Below, one piece after another: positions 12,729 through 25,108 of a stretch of DNA of 64,000 nucleotides (positions are counted from its first letter, which is position 1; every line of letters begins with the position of its first letter). Source of the stretch: Siphonodentalium dalli. Its lineage: Eukaryota > Mollusca > Scaphopoda > Gadilida > Siphonodentaliidae. Position numbers and translations under genes: made by a program. Where the stretch lies: the NCBI GenBank assembly GCA_032622095.1, contig CP136064.1, positions 46,573,573 through 46,637,572 on the forward strand. The letters run 5' to 3'. Under the pieces are notes generated by a model. The model saw only the letters and a list, made by a program, of their open reading frames with translations. It was not told the DNA's origin and did not search any database.

Positions 12729-13684
12729 GTGTGTGTATATCCTTTATAGACGCGAAAACGGCTCCACCGATTGAGCCCAAACGTCCTATATAAGGGTAAA
12801 CAACCCACGGGAATGGTCACTGGACCATTCGCGAGCCCGTGCGAACACTCCTTCACCCTTCAACTGCCACCGCAATGGGGATTGATGTGTTAATGATTAA
12901 ACAGCGCTAGTATCTGCGGTGTCGTTGCTAAAGATCGTTACATCGGAAATATTCATGCATTTCCATTTCATAGAACTCACTTCTACGAATCCCAGGGGTG
13001 GCGAAATTGTTAATAAATGCGTTTATGTTTCTTCGATAATTGCCTAATACAATTAAAGCGTGGAGTCTGTCCATTTTCCCATGAAAAATCATATTCTGGA
13101 ACCACCGGGTTCGAGATATTTTGTTCTTTCCGACATCGTAATTTTTGTAACTCGAAATCACTCGATTCGGCGTGAATTCAGCCCTTGTGGGGCCTTCTAA
13201 AATTATGTCTTCACTTCCCAGTTATGCCCCAGGGTGTGGACTATGAGGAGAGATTTATTGGAAGTCATAAGATATTTTGTATTGCCCGGGAACAATTCTT
13301 TTGAGTTGATTCCATCGATCGTCTTATGTTTCCGTTTTCGATGCATCGCGTAAATAACGTACTTGTACTTCGCCTACATCATACCGTAATCATACCGTTA
13401 TTGACGTCATCGCCGAGAGTTTGTCCGCCCGAGGTGACCTTGACCTTGAAACGGGTACCCACAAATGACATTGGGCGGGTACGCACAAATGACCTTGGGC
13501 GATATCTCGGTAGTCAACTGTGACATCGATGTGAAATTTGTTATGTATGGTCAACTCGGGACGGGAAATATTTTTGTCAGGTTATTTTGTTCACCGAACA
13601 TGACCTTGACCTTCAAACGGGTGCCCGCACATGATAGCATGCTGTCGGCGTGCCTGTACGGGGTTACATTGAAAAACAAAAAAG
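12667..13684 (+). mobile_element. Helitron-like element 2, 3' end lost here
   Basis: Begins TCTACTATGTATTTTGAGA immediately after element 1. Its 3' hairpin and CTAG are missing at this position but survive in the duplicated units, at about 17743-17767 and 21814-21838, where CCCGCCAGTGGCGGG precedes CTGCTAG. Unit 1 has therefore lost about 57 bp. The left breakpoint of the triplication (13596-13600) lies inside this element. Confidence 0.6.
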
Positions 13685-14154
13685 TCTACTATATATTTTG
13701 AGACGTTTGTATATGTGTATATCCTTTATAGACTCGAAAACGGCTGGACCGATTGAGCCCAAACTTGCTATCTAAGGGTAAAAATCCACGAGAACTGCCA
13801 TCGCACCGCTTCGGAGAACGTCCGAGTACTCCTTCACTCTTCGCCCTGCCACCGTCGTTGGAATTGATGGGTTAATGGGTTAATGATTAAAGAGCGTTCG
13901 TATATGCGGTGTCGTTGTTAAAGAGCGTTTATATACACGAGTATAAATACGGCTCAATCGACCGTCTCGGAAACTGGGGATACCTCGGTCGTCAGCGGTG
14001 ACATCGACGTGAAATTTGTTATGTATGGTCAACTCGGGATGGGGAATATTTTTGTCGGCGTGCCTGTATACGGGGTTACCTTGAAAAACAAAAATTAATG
14101 GATCGACCAAAGCCATGGGACCAATCCCGCCAGTGGCGGGCTAATCTGCTATAG
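13685..14154 (+). mobile_element. Helitron-like element 3 (copies in each unit)
   Basis: Starts TCTACTATATATTTTGAGA and ends after the hairpin CCCGCCAGTGGCGGG with CTATAG. Carried along in the triplication at 17768-18237 and 21839-22308. Two TAAAGAGCGTT words lie inside. Frames that start ATGGCTTTGGTCGATCC on the opposite strand repeat in each unit and are transposon sequence, not genes. Confidence 0.6.
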
Positions 14155-14500
14155 TATATTATATGTTTTGGAACTTCTGTCTGTATGTGTGTGTATATGT
14201 GTGTGTTATAGACTAGAACACTGCTCGACCGATCCGACTCAAATTTGGCATGTTGGCCTACTTTGATCCCGGGAACAATATGGGCGGGTTCACGTGCGAC
14301 CGTGTCCTTGAACTTGACCTTAACCTCGCTCATATACGCTCATGTTTCCGGACCTCGACTGATCCGACTCAAATTTGGTATGTAGGCCTACTTTGATCCC
14401 GGGAACAGTATGGGCCGGTTCAGTTTCACGTGCGACCTGTCCTTGACCTTAGCCTCGCTCATATACGCATATATAGGCATGTTTCAGTCCGCCTGGACAA
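14155..14500 (+). repeat. Helitron-related fragment with a doubled ~115-bp module
   Basis: Begins TATTATATGTTTTGGAAC, resembling the 5' end of the preceding elements. It then carries a module with GATCCGACTCAAATTTGG and CTACTTTGATCCCGGGAACA twice, at about 14229 and 14361. No 3' hairpin is visible. The same block recurs in units 2 and 3, near 18238-18580 and 22309-22645. Confidence 0.5.
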
Positions 14501-15109
14501 AGATAGTTATTACTATTATTTTGATGATGTGAGATAGTATTAACCCACAGAGTGCGCCCATGCTTGAGTTTGTGTGGCGGTAGTGCTCAGTCGCAGTCAC
14601 ACAACAGTTATGAGAATACTAAATTAATTTTAAGATTCGTTCGAAGAACAGCTTAGTTCTGCATGTAACCCCCGACCATGCCAATACTTGGGGACACCAT
14701 GCCATCATTATAATGTCTTTGTCCGATCGTGTGCCGACTCATTTTGAACACATATATATGCCAAGTCACCATATATGGATAGGTCCACTTGTCAACGGAA
14801 TATTCTGGCCTTCGAACACCACCACAAATAATTGCTCAGTGAATTGTGAATTTTGTGATTAAAACAAAATTGACTCTCCCTAATCAGTTGTTGTTTTGTC
14901 AAGCATATACAACCACTCACCAATGTGTTAGTCATACGATATATTGGTAACACATCACAGATTATCTTCCCAAAGTTTCATTGCATTCTTACTACCACAT
15001 CTAAAGCTATCTCTGAAATTATTAGTAGGGAACTTACTTTTTTATATTAGTATCCACGATAAGCAACTGTTTTTGTTGTGTTTAACACCTATTACATTTT
15101 TGTTTACAG

Positions 15110-15214
15110 CGAGATGTGACACAAACCCATGTACGGGGGATTCAAAATTTCAAGGAGAGGATTGTCAGTGCTACTGTCGCGGAGATACAGAATTCGACAT
15201 AGTGATTTGCACAA
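15110..15214 (+). CDS. EGF-like exon with RGD, unit 1
   Basis: A 105-nt internal exon of a secreted protein. It is preceded by a pyrimidine-rich tract and TTTACAG and followed by GTAAGT. The first two bases complete a codon and the last base opens one, so it is a symmetric phase 1-1 exon that can be duplicated or skipped without a frameshift. The 35-codon product has six cysteines spaced C-x4-C-x10-C-x-C-x-C-x10-C. That is EGF-like in count, but the cluster CQCYC is tighter than a classical EGF domain. An RGD tripeptide directly follows the fifth cysteine. Compared with units 2 and 3 it reads DTEFDIVIC instead of DTEYDIVLC. The downstream partner is the Thr-rich exon at 16208. Family assignment is by cysteine pattern only. 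Confidence 0.7.
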
Positions 15215-16207
15215 GTAAGTTCTCACGGACACCGTTAAATAGGACAGATCGTCATGAACATGTCCGTTACCATGGAGCCCCAGACACGACACGGTTATGC
15301 CCTTAATAATAATGGTTATCGAATGAAATACTAAGCTGGGCAAAAGTTATTAACAGTATATATATGTACTGAATGCGACATTGTAAAACAAAGCCAGTGA
15401 TGTGGCGGGGGTTGGGGGGGGGGGGGGGGGGTGTTGGATGAATGTGAGGTGCAGTGAACTTCACTAAATGTAGTTGGAAATTACGTAACTGACATATCAG
15501 TTGTAAATAATTTCAGACCAAAATAGAGAATTGGTCTAGCAGTTTGATTTTCCTACCAGTAATCGGTGTGGTCTTTTTTTTAATTCTCAAACCAAATATA
15601 TTCCCATATCTTTTGACAAACATGGCCATCAGTTGGAAAAGTTACAATCCTATGGGTGTTATGTTGGAACACATGTCTTCTAGCAACATCCCTGAACTCA
15701 GTTGAACTACTGTCTGCAAGTTATTTATACTTAACACAAAAATGGAGGTTATGGTCTAATTGACGATAGGATCAAGTTACCTTTTGATATTTTAGTTTAA
15801 TTATGGACCGCGCAGCAATCTTTTTAACAATGGCAGACGGCAGCTTAGTTAGCAATCTTCATTCACAAAACATTTGTGTCTGAGATAAATGTCAGTTCCT
15901 GCCGAATTTTTACGCATTTAACCGATCCAATACCGAATTAAACAAGCCGCCGGATTCGTAGTATTTTTACACTATCAACCCTACTTATGCCATAAACGTC
16001 ATAAACGTGAGAGTACGTCCCCTTCCGATGCCCATACATGACTAACGAGGCCTGCTATTAACATGCTCATATATGCATGTTCTGTCATATTATTATAGGA
16101 TATATATAAAGTGGAACCTTGACAAATATACAACAATGTGTGTTATTACGTATGGTCAGATTGTGCGTCTTCAAATGGAACTTGAGCTAATCACTTTCTT
16201 ACAACAG
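15215..16207 (+). other. Intron between EGF-like and Thr-rich exons (unit 1)
   Basis: Holds a long G run near 15413-15431, of different length in each unit, and no coding signal. Equivalent introns are 19293-20278 and 23356-24346. The frame beginning at 16073 reads through the intron end and is not an independent gene. Confidence 0.55.
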
Positions 16208-16308
16208 ATTCATCAGCGACAAATGCGACAACGGCTACCTCTAAGATGGCACCAACAACGAACACAACAGAGGAAGTTACAACTGAAGGCGAGCATAACT
16301 ACTATTAG
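16208..16308 (+). CDS. Thr/Ser-rich linker exon, unit 1, running to a stop
   Basis: Begins after TTTCTTACAACAG, a good acceptor, in the same phase as the EGF-like exon. The frame reads SSATNATTATSKMAPTTNTT and continues TEEVTTEGE, a mucin-like stretch suited to O-glycosylation with one N-x-T site (NAT). It then runs into HNYY and a TAG at 16306-16308. The last codons come from sequence joined by a 677-bp deletion relative to unit 3, so the stop is a consequence of that loss. I see no good donor before the stop. It could be an alternative terminal exon or a decayed one. Confidence 0.5.
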
Positions 16309-16309
16309 T

Positions 16310-16645
16310 TACATCTAACACTATCTCTTCATGAGCCATGCATTTATGTCTATAAATAGGTTATTAGCATTGACATTTTGGCGAAATATCAGGAGTGAAT
16401 TTCTTTATCTTCGATGAAATTGGAAAAGGAAGTTCACTGGGATTACAAAATTAGGACTGCCCGCTTGTAGTTACAGCTAACAGTATCTCTTGATGACCCA
16501 TGCATTTATTTCTATAAATACGTCATTATAATTGACATTTTGACGAATTTTCCGAAGTTAACTTGTTTATCTTCGACGAAAATGGAAAAGGAAGTTATAA
16601 ACAACGTTCATTGGCATTACAGAGTTTGGACTGTCCGCTTTCTAA
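16310..16645. repeat. Diverged ~162-bp tandem pair
   Basis: CTATCTCTTCATGAGCCATG near 16321 and GTATCTCTTGATGACCCATG near 16484 open two related modules, each with CTATAAATA and TTATCTTCGA. The pair recurs in units 2 and 3, at about 20381-20716 and 25124-25460. Confidence 0.6.
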
Positions 16646-17090
16646 CTAAACAAACAAGCTATTAAATAAATTGGACAGCTATGATCGGACATTTGTAAGA
16701 TCATTAAATTTCACCAATAAGTCTAATGCTGATATACCGATATTGCAACAAGTATCGTACAGGGTATAGTTTCAGATTGGCCGTGACTTCTGGCGGCAAT
16801 CCGATTGCGCGAAATGAGCCTGTTACTATAAATAGATAAATAATAGTAGTTGAGTAGGATAGTATCGTAAAAATAGTATAGCAGCCAATCAGAATGCGAG
16901 AAATGCACGTGAGATGTAATATATTGGAATAGACTATTATTTATTTGGGGGGGGGGGGGGTGCAGCAAATATTAGCAGATGGTAGACAAGCGAACACCAT
17001 GGGATTGATTGTTGCTAACCTAATACGTACACGATTAGATAGCGAACGATACTTAAGGTTAGGATTACATTTCGGAATAAGTATCCAGCG
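16646..17090. other. Non-coding stretch in unit 1
   Basis: Contains a G run near 16948-16959 whose length varies between units (compare 21018 and 25764). Otherwise I see nothing. Confidence 0.4.
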
Positions 17091-17094
17091 TTAA

Positions 17095-17622
17095 AGATAC
17101 GGGTGGCGTTGGCGGTGGGTATGTTAAAGATACGGGTGGCGTTGGCAGTGGGTATGCTGTTAAAATATTCAGATCCGTCAAAAACCCGCCATAAACAGAA
17201 AGAATAGTAAAATATAGACAGACTTTGTTCTTATAACAATCAGAAATATGGCATAAACAGTATGTTATTGTCAAATGTTTTCCTCTGTTATGTAAACAAA
17301 AGCAAAAATAAAACGTCATATATAGAACCTGGCTTTTGTTTAGATCCGGATATTGTAAACATACAGAGCGTTATTTGTTACTGTTTTCCTGATATGGAAA
17401 TAATAAAGAGCGTTTACATCATTTGTGTGTGATTAACCAATAGAATTGCGCCGTGTTATGTAAACAGAAGCAAAATTTCTGTAACACGAGCGGGTTCTTG
17501 TGACTTGTTTATATATACACCATCGTACGTCTTGACGACAATATACTATTTACGCGCTGATTATGTTTAGCATATGAACAAAACTATATATATTTTAATA
17601 TTCCTTCCGTTGATGGTGATTT
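17095..17622. mobile_element. MITE, TTAA-AGATACGGG variant, truncated (unit 1)
   Basis: TTAA at 17091-17094, then a 32-bp start that is itself duplicated, then interior blocks of the TTAA-AGGTACGG family. The right end is missing because the triplication breakpoint cut it. The complete right end is present only in the unit 3 copy at 25909-26478. Confidence 0.8.
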
Positions 17623-19187
17623 GAACATGACCTTGACCTTCAAACGGGTACCCGCACATGATAGCATGCTGTCGGCGTGCCTGTACGGGGTTACATTGAA
17701 AAACAAAAATTAATGGATCGACCAAAGCCATGGGACGAATCCCGCCAGTGGCGGGATAATCTGCTAGTCTACTATATATTTTGAGACGTTTGTATATGTG
17801 TATATCCTTTATAGACTCGAAAACGGCTCGACCGATTGAGCCCAAACTTGCTATCTAAGGGTAAAAATCCACGAGAACTGCCATCGGACCGCTTCGGGGA
17901 ACGTCCGAGTACTCCTTCACTATTCACCCTGCCACCGTCGTTGGAATTGATGGGTTAATGGGTTAATGATTAAAGAGCGTTCGTATATGCGGTGTCGTTG
18001 TTAAAGAGCGTTTATATACACGAGTATAAATAAGGCTCAATCGACCGTCTCGGAAACTGGGGATATCTCGGTCGTCAGCGGTGACATCGACGTGAAATTT
18101 GTTATATATGGTCAACTCGGGACGGGGAATATTTTTGTCGGCGTGCCTGTATACGGGGTTACCTTGAAAAACAAAAATTAATGGATCGACCAAAGCCATG
18201 GGACCAATCCCGCCAGTGGCGGGCTAATCTGCTATAGTATATTATATGTTTTGGAACTTCTGTCTGTATGTGTGTGTATATGTGTGTGTTATAGACTAGA
18301 ACACTGCTCGACCGATCCGACTCAAATTTGGCATGTTGGCCTACTTTGATCCCGGGAACAATATGGGCGGGTTCACGTGCGACCGTGTCCTTGAACTTAA
18401 CCTCGCTCATATACGCTCAGGTTTCCGGACCTCGACTGATCCGACTCAAATTTGGTATGTAGGCCTACTTTGATCCCGGGAACAGTATGGGCCGGTTCAG
18501 TTTCACGTGCGACCTGTCCTTGACCTTAGCATCGCTCATATACGCATATATAGGCATGTTTCAGTCCGCCTGGCAAAGATAGTTATTACTATTATTTTGA
18601 TGATGTGAGATAGTATTAACCCACAGAGTGCGCTCATGCTTGAGTTTGTGTGGCGGTAGTGCTCAGTCGCAGAGTCACACAACAGTTATGAGAATACTAA
18701 ATTAATTTTAAGATTCGTTCGAAGAACAGCTTAGTTCTGCATGTAACCCCCGACCATGCCAAGACTTGGGGACACCATGCCATCATTATAATGTCTTTGT
18801 CCGATCGTGTGCCGACTCATTTTGAACACATATATATGCCAAGTCACCATATATGGATAGGTCCACTTGTCAACGGAATATTCTGGCCTTCGAACACCAC
18901 CACAAATAATTGCTCAGTGAATTGTGAATTTTGTGATTAAAACAAAATTGACTCTCCCTAATCAGTTGTTGTTTTGTCAAGCATATACAACCACTCACCA
19001 ATGTGTTAGTCATACGATATATTGGTAACACATCACAGATTATCTTCCCAAAGTTTCATTGCATTCTTACTACCACATCTAAAGCTATCTCTGAAATTAT
19101 TAGTAGGGAACTTACTTTTTTATATTAGTATCCACGATAAGCAACTGTTTTTGTTGTGTTTAACACCTATTACATTTTTGTTTACAG

Positions 19188-19292
19188 CGAGATGTGACAC
19201 AAACCCATGCACGGGGGATTCAAAATTTCAAGGAGAGGATTGCCAGTGTTACTGTCGCGGAGATACAGAATACGACATAGTGCTTTGCACAA
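19188..19292 (+). CDS. EGF-like exon with RGD, unit 2
   Basis: Same boundaries as the unit 1 exon (TTTACAG acceptor, GTAAGT donor, 105 nt, phase 1-1). All six cysteines and the RGD are retained. Its protein sequence is identical to that of the unit 3 exon. Retention of the splice sites and the frame in all three units suggests that none has decayed. Confidence 0.7.
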
Positions 19293-20278
19293 GTAAGTTC
19301 TCACGGACACCGTTAAATAGGACAGATCATCATGAACATGTCCGTTACCATGGAGCCCCAGACACGGCACGGTTATGCCTCTTATTAATCATGGTTATCC
19401 AATGAAATACTAAGCTGGGCAAAAGTTATTAACAGTATATATATGTACTGAATGCGACATTGTAAAACAAAGCCAGTGATGTGGCGGGGGTTGGGGGGGG
19501 GGGGGGGGTGGTGGTGGATGAATGTGAGGTGCAGTGAGCTTCACTAAATGTAGTTGGAAATTACGTAACTGACATATCAGTTGTAAATAATTTCAGACCA
19601 AAATAGAGAATTGCTCTAGCAGTTTGATTTTCCAACCAGTATTCGGTGTGGTCATTTTTTTTATTCTCAAACCAAATATATTCCCATATCTTTTGACAAA
19701 CATGGCCATCAGTTGGAAAAGTTACAATCCTATGGGTGTTATGTTGGAACACATGTCTTCTAGCAACATCCCTGAACTCAGTTGAACTACTGTCTGCAAG
19801 TTATTTATACTTAACAAAAAAATGGAGGTTATGGTCTAATTGACGATAGGATCAAGTTACCTTTTGATATTTTAGTTTAATTATGGACCGCGAAGCAATC
19901 TTTTTAACAATGGCAGACGGCAGCTTAGTTAGCAATCTTCATTCACAAAACATTTGTGTCTGAGATAAATGTCAGTTCCTGCCGAATTTTTACGCATTTA
20001 ACCGATCCAATACCGAATTAAACAAGCCGCCGGATTCGTAGTATTTTTACACTATCAACCCTACTTATGCCATAAACGTGAGAGTACGTCCCCTTCCGAT
20101 GCCCATACATGACTAACGAGGCCTGCTATTAACATGCTCATATATGCATGTTCTGTCATATTATTATAGGATATATATAAAGTGGAACCTTGACAAATAT
20201 ACAACAATGTGTGTTATTACGTATGGTCAGATTGTGCGTCTTCAAATGGAACTTGAGCTAATCACTTTCTTACAACAG

Positions 20279-20379
20279 ATTCATCAGCGACAAATGCGAC
20301 AACGGCTAACTCTACGATGGCACAAACAACGAACACAACAGAGGAAGTTACAACTGAAGGCGAGCATAACTACTATTAG
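20279..20379 (+). CDS. Thr/Ser-rich linker exon, unit 2, running to a stop
   Basis: Acceptor TTTCTTACAACAG is retained. The frame reads SSATNATTANSTMAQTTNTT, with two N-glycosylation sequons (NAT and NST), then TEEVTTEGE-HNYY and TAG. It shares the 677-bp loss with unit 1. One substitution (Q for P) is private to unit 2. Confidence 0.5.
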
Positions 20380-21165
20380 TTACATCTAACACTATCTCTT
20401 CATGAGCCATGCATTTATGTCTATAAATAGGTTATTAGCATTGACATTTTGGCGAAATATCAGGAGTGAATTTCTTTATCTTCGATGAAATTGGAAAAGG
20501 AAGTTCACTGGGATTACAAAATTAGGACTGCCCGCTTGTAGTTACAGCTAACAGTATCTCTTGATGACCCATGCATTTATTTCTATAAATACGTCATTAT
20601 AATTGACATTTTGACGAATTTTCCGAAGTTAACTTGTTTATCTTCGACGAAAATGGAAAAGGAAGTTATAAACAACGTTCATTGGCATTACAGAGTTTGG
20701 ACTGTCCGCTTTCTAACTAAACAAACAAGCTATTAAATAAATTGGACAGCTATGATCGGACATTTGTAAGATCATTAAATTTCACCAATAAGTCTAATGC
20801 TGATATACCGATATTGCAACAAGTATCGTACAGGGTATAGTTTCAGATTGGCCGTGACTTCTGGCGGCAATCCGATTGCGCGAAATGAGCCTGTTACTAT
20901 AAATAGATAAATAATAGTAGTTGAGTAGGATAGTATCGTAAAAATAGTATAGCAGCCAATCAGAATGCGAGAAATGCACGTGAGATGTAATATATTGGAA
21001 TAGACTATTATTTATTTGGGGGGGGGGGGGGTGCAGCAAATATTAGCAGATGGTAGACAAGCGAACACCATGGGATTGATTGTTGCTAACCTAATACGTA
21101 CACGATTAGATAGCGAACGATACTTAAGGTTAGGATTACATTTCGGAATAAGTATCCAGCGTTAA

Positions 21166-21693
21166 AGATACGGGTGGCGTTGGCGGTGGGTATGTTAAAG
21201 ATACGGGTGGCGTTGGCGGTGGGTATGCTGTTAAAATATTCAGATCCGTCAAAAACCCGCCATAAACAGAAAGAATAGTAAAATATAGACAGACTTTGTT
21301 CTTATAACAATCAGAAATATGGCATAAACAGTATGTTATTGTCAAATGTTTTCCTCTGTTATGTAAACAAAAGCAAAAATAAAACGTCATATATAGAACC
21401 TGGCTTTTGTTTAGATCCGGATATTGTAAACATACAGAGCGTTATTTGTTACTGTTTTCCTGATATGGAAATAATAAAGAGCGTTTACATCATTTGTGTG
21501 TGATTAACCAATAGAATTGCGCCGTGTTATGTAAACAGAAGCAAAATTTCTGTAACACGAGCGGGTTCTTGTGACTTGTTTATATATACACCATCGTACG
21601 TCTTGACGACAATATACTATTTACGCGCCGATTATGTTTAGCATATGAACAAAACTATATATATTTTAATATTCCTTCCGTTGATGGTGATTT
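21166..21693. mobile_element. Truncated MITE, unit 2 copy
   Basis: TTAA at 21162-21165. Same truncated element as 17095-17622, ending at the next duplication joint. Confidence 0.8.
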
Positions 21694-23250
21694 GAACATG
21701 ACCTTGACCTTCAAACGGGTACCCGCACATGATAGCATGCTGTCGGCGTGCCTGTACGGGGTTACATTGAAAAACAAAAATTAATGGATCGACCAAAGCC
21801 ATGGGACGAATCCCGCCAGTGGCGGGATAATCTGCTAGTCTACTATATATTTTGAGACGTTTGTATATGTGTATATCCTTTATAGACTCGAAAACGGCTC
21901 GACCGATTGAGCCCAAACTTGCTATCTAAGGGTAAAAATCCACGAGAACTGCCATCGGACCGCTTCGGAGAACGTCCGAGTACCCCTTCACTATTCGCCC
22001 TGCCACCGTCGTTGGAATTGATGGGTTAATGGGTTAATGATTAAAGAGCGTTCGTATATGCGGTGTCGTTGTTAAAGAGCGTTTATATACACGAGTATAA
22101 ATACGGCTCAATCGACCGTCTCGGAAACTGGGGATATCTCGGTCGTCAGCGGTGACATCGACGTGAAATTTGTTATATATGGTCAACTCGGGACGGGGAA
22201 TATTTTTGTCGGCGTGCCTGTATACGGGGTTACCTTGAAAAACAAAAATTAATGGATCGACCAAAGCCATGGGACCAATCCCGCCAGTGGCGGGCTAATC
22301 TGCTATAGTATATTATATGTTTTGGAACTTCTGTCTGTGTGTGTGTGTATATGTGTGTGTTATAGACTAGAACACTGCTCGACCGATCCGACTCAAATTT
22401 GGCATGTTGGCCTACTTTGATCCCGGGAACAATATGGGCGGGTTCACGTGCGACCGTGTCCTTGAACTTAACCTCGCTCATATACGCTCATGTTTCCGGA
22501 CCTCGACTGATCCGACTCAAATTTGGTATGTAGGCCTACTTTGATCCCGGGAACAGTATGGGCCGGTTCAGTTTCACGTGCGACCTGTCCTTGACCTTAG
22601 CCTAGCTCATATAAGCATATATAGGCATGTTTCAGTCCGCCTGGCAAAGATAGTTATTACTATTATTTTGATGATGTGAGATAGTATTAACCCACAGAGT
22701 GCGCTCATGCTTGAGTTTGTGTGGCGGTAGTGCTCAGTCACACAACAGTTATGAGAATACTAAATTAATTTTAAGATTCGTTCGAAGAACAGCTTAGTTC
22801 TGCATGTAACCCCCGACCATGCCAAGACTTGGGGACACCATGCCATCATTATAATGTCTTTGTCCGATCGTGTGCCGACTCATTTTGAACACATATATAT
22901 GCCAAGTCACCATATATGGATAGGTCCACTTGTCAACGGAATATTCTGGCCTTCGAACACCACCACAAATAATTGCTCAGTGAATTGTGAATTTTGTGAT
23001 TAAAAAAAAATTGACTCTCCCTAATCAGTTGTTGTTTTGTCAAGCATATACAACCACTCACCAATGTGTTAGTCATACGTTATATTGGTAACACATCACA
23101 GATTATCTTCCCAAAGTTTCATTGCATTCTTACTACCACATCTAAAGCTATCTCTGAAATTATTAGTAGGGAACTTACTTTTTTATATTAGTATCCACGA
23201 TAAGCAACGGTTTTTGTTGTGTTTAACACCTATTACATTTTTGTTTACAG

Positions 23251-23355
23251 CGAGATGTGACACAAACCCATGCACGGGGGATTCAAAATTTCAAGGAGAG
23301 GATTGCCAGTGTTACTGTCGCGGAGATACAGAATACGACATAGTGCTTTGCACAA
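23251..23355 (+). CDS. EGF-like exon with RGD, unit 3
   Basis: Same 105-nt phase 1-1 exon with consensus splice sites. This unit is the one nearest the ShKT exon and keeps the longest Thr-rich exon, so it is the best candidate for the ancestral arrangement. Confidence 0.7.
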
Positions 23356-24346
23356 GTAAGTTCTCACGGACACCGTTAAATAGGACAGATCATCATGAAC
23401 ATGTCCGTTACCATGGAGCCCCAGACACGGCACGGTTATGCCTCTTATTAATCATGGTTATCCAATGAAATACTAAGCTGGGCAAAAGTTATTAACAGTA
23501 TATATATGTACTGAATGCGACATTGTAAAACAAAGCCAGTGATGTGGCGGGGGTTGGGGGGGGGGGGGGGTGGTGGATGAATGTGAGGTGCAGTGAGCTT
23601 CACTAAATGTAGTTGGAAATTACGTAACTGACATATCAGTTGTAAATAATTTCAGACCAAAATAGAGAATTGCTCTAGCAGTTTGATTTTCCAACCAGTA
23701 ATCGGTGTGGTCTTTTTTTTAATTCTCAAACCAAATATATTCCCATATCTTTTGACAAACATGGCCATCAGTTGGAAAAGTTACAATCCTATGGGTGTTA
23801 TGTTGGAACACATGTCTTCTAGCAACATCCCTGAACTCAGTTGAACTACTGTCTGCAAGTTATTTATACTTAACAAAAAAATGGAGGTTATGGTCTAATT
23901 GACGATAGGATCAAGTTACCTTTTGAATTTTTAGTTTAATTATGGACCGCGAAGCAATCTTTTTAACAATGGCAGACGGCAGCTTAGTTAGCAATCTTCA
24001 TTCACAAAACATTTGTGTCTGAGATAAATGTCAGTTCCTGCCGAATTTTTACGCATTTAACCGATCCAATACCGAATTAAACAAGCCGCCGGATTCGTAG
24101 TATTTTTACACTATCAACCCTACTTATGCCATAAACGTCATAAACGTGAGAGTACGTCCCCTTCCGATGCCCATACATGACTAACGATGCCTGCTATTAA
24201 CATGCTCATATATGCATGTTCTGTCATATTATTATAGGATATATATAAAGTGGAACCTTAACAAATATACAACAATGTGTGTTATTACGTATGGTCAGAT
24301 TGTGCGTCTTCAAATGGAACTTGAGCTAATCACTTTCCTACAACAG

Positions 24347-24462
24347 ATTCCTCAGCGACAAATGCGACAACGGCTAACTCTACGATGGCACCAACAACGA
24401 ACACAACAGAGGAAGTTACAACTGAAGGCGACGTCACGACGTCCCCCCCCACGACAACATGA
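24347..24462 (+). CDS. Thr/Ser-rich linker exon, unit 3 (longest form)
   Basis: Acceptor CTACAACAG. The frame continues past the point where units 1 and 2 are broken and adds DVTTSPPTTT, still mucin-like, before TGA at 24460-24462. An eight-C run lies just before the stop, so a one-base length error or polymorphism would change the frame. I could not find a phase-1 donor that would join this exon to the ShKT exon at 27979, so the true 3' boundary is unresolved. Confidence 0.5.
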
Positions 24463-25108
24463 GCCCTATTATAAACTTTTCCAGTCGAAGCATTGTTGAG
24501 TTGATTTTCGAAAACGATGTTAGAAAATCTTGTAGAATTACAAATATTTGTTCATTCCATGTTCGTTCTCTCGTATCCATAGTCGGTATTATATGACGTC
24601 ATTACCTTACAAGCTACAAGCGGCACATTTCTATTATTCCCCCCCCCCCCCCCCGTGATTGTGGAGACTCATAGCTTGTCGATTTTTATTAGTGCGATAT
24701 TGACCAATTATTATATGTGAGATATATTGTGTTTGACAATGTATTGTTTTTTCTTTATAAAGCCACCGCATCTAATAGATGGCCGGCGAAACTCTGTCGC
24801 AAACTCAAGTATTTCTGCGACTCGATCCCTCTGATCAGAAGAAACTGCGCTGCTACCTGCTCGCTCTAAATCAGACGCAACCGGTGAAAATTTATCCATG
24901 CAACTCATTTATCATTTATTTATTATCGATTTGAACCCCACATTTTCTAAATAGATTCTCCATTCACTTATAAAAGTATATATATAGAAAATGCATGGCT
25001 TGCAATTTCTGTGTCTGCATGATTTTGTCATATTTTTTATTTATCGTGAATTTTGGAAATCGGTCTCAGATTTTAAAATTAACGGCAATCGTTTTAAGAT
25101 GGCTGGGG
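24432..25108. other. 677-bp segment present only in unit 3
   Basis: Units 1 and 2 go straight from GAAGGCGA to GCATAACTAC. Unit 3 has 677 extra bases between the matching words. The segment has no terminal inverted repeats and no target duplication, and it extends the Thr-rich reading frame. A deletion in the ancestor of units 1 and 2 is therefore more likely than an insertion. It contains a long C run near 24640-24655. Confidence 0.6.

Noticed and set aside
14944-15306. 120-codon frame around the EGF-like exon (and 127-codon versions in units 2 and 3) as a complete gene
   Set aside because: Only 15110-15214 behaves as coding. The flanks are intron-like, with a clear TTTACAG acceptor and GTAAGT donor inside the frame.
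24432-25108. The extra segment of unit 3 as a transposon insertion
   Set aside because: No terminal repeats or target duplication. It continues the coding frame, so loss from units 1 and 2 is simpler.
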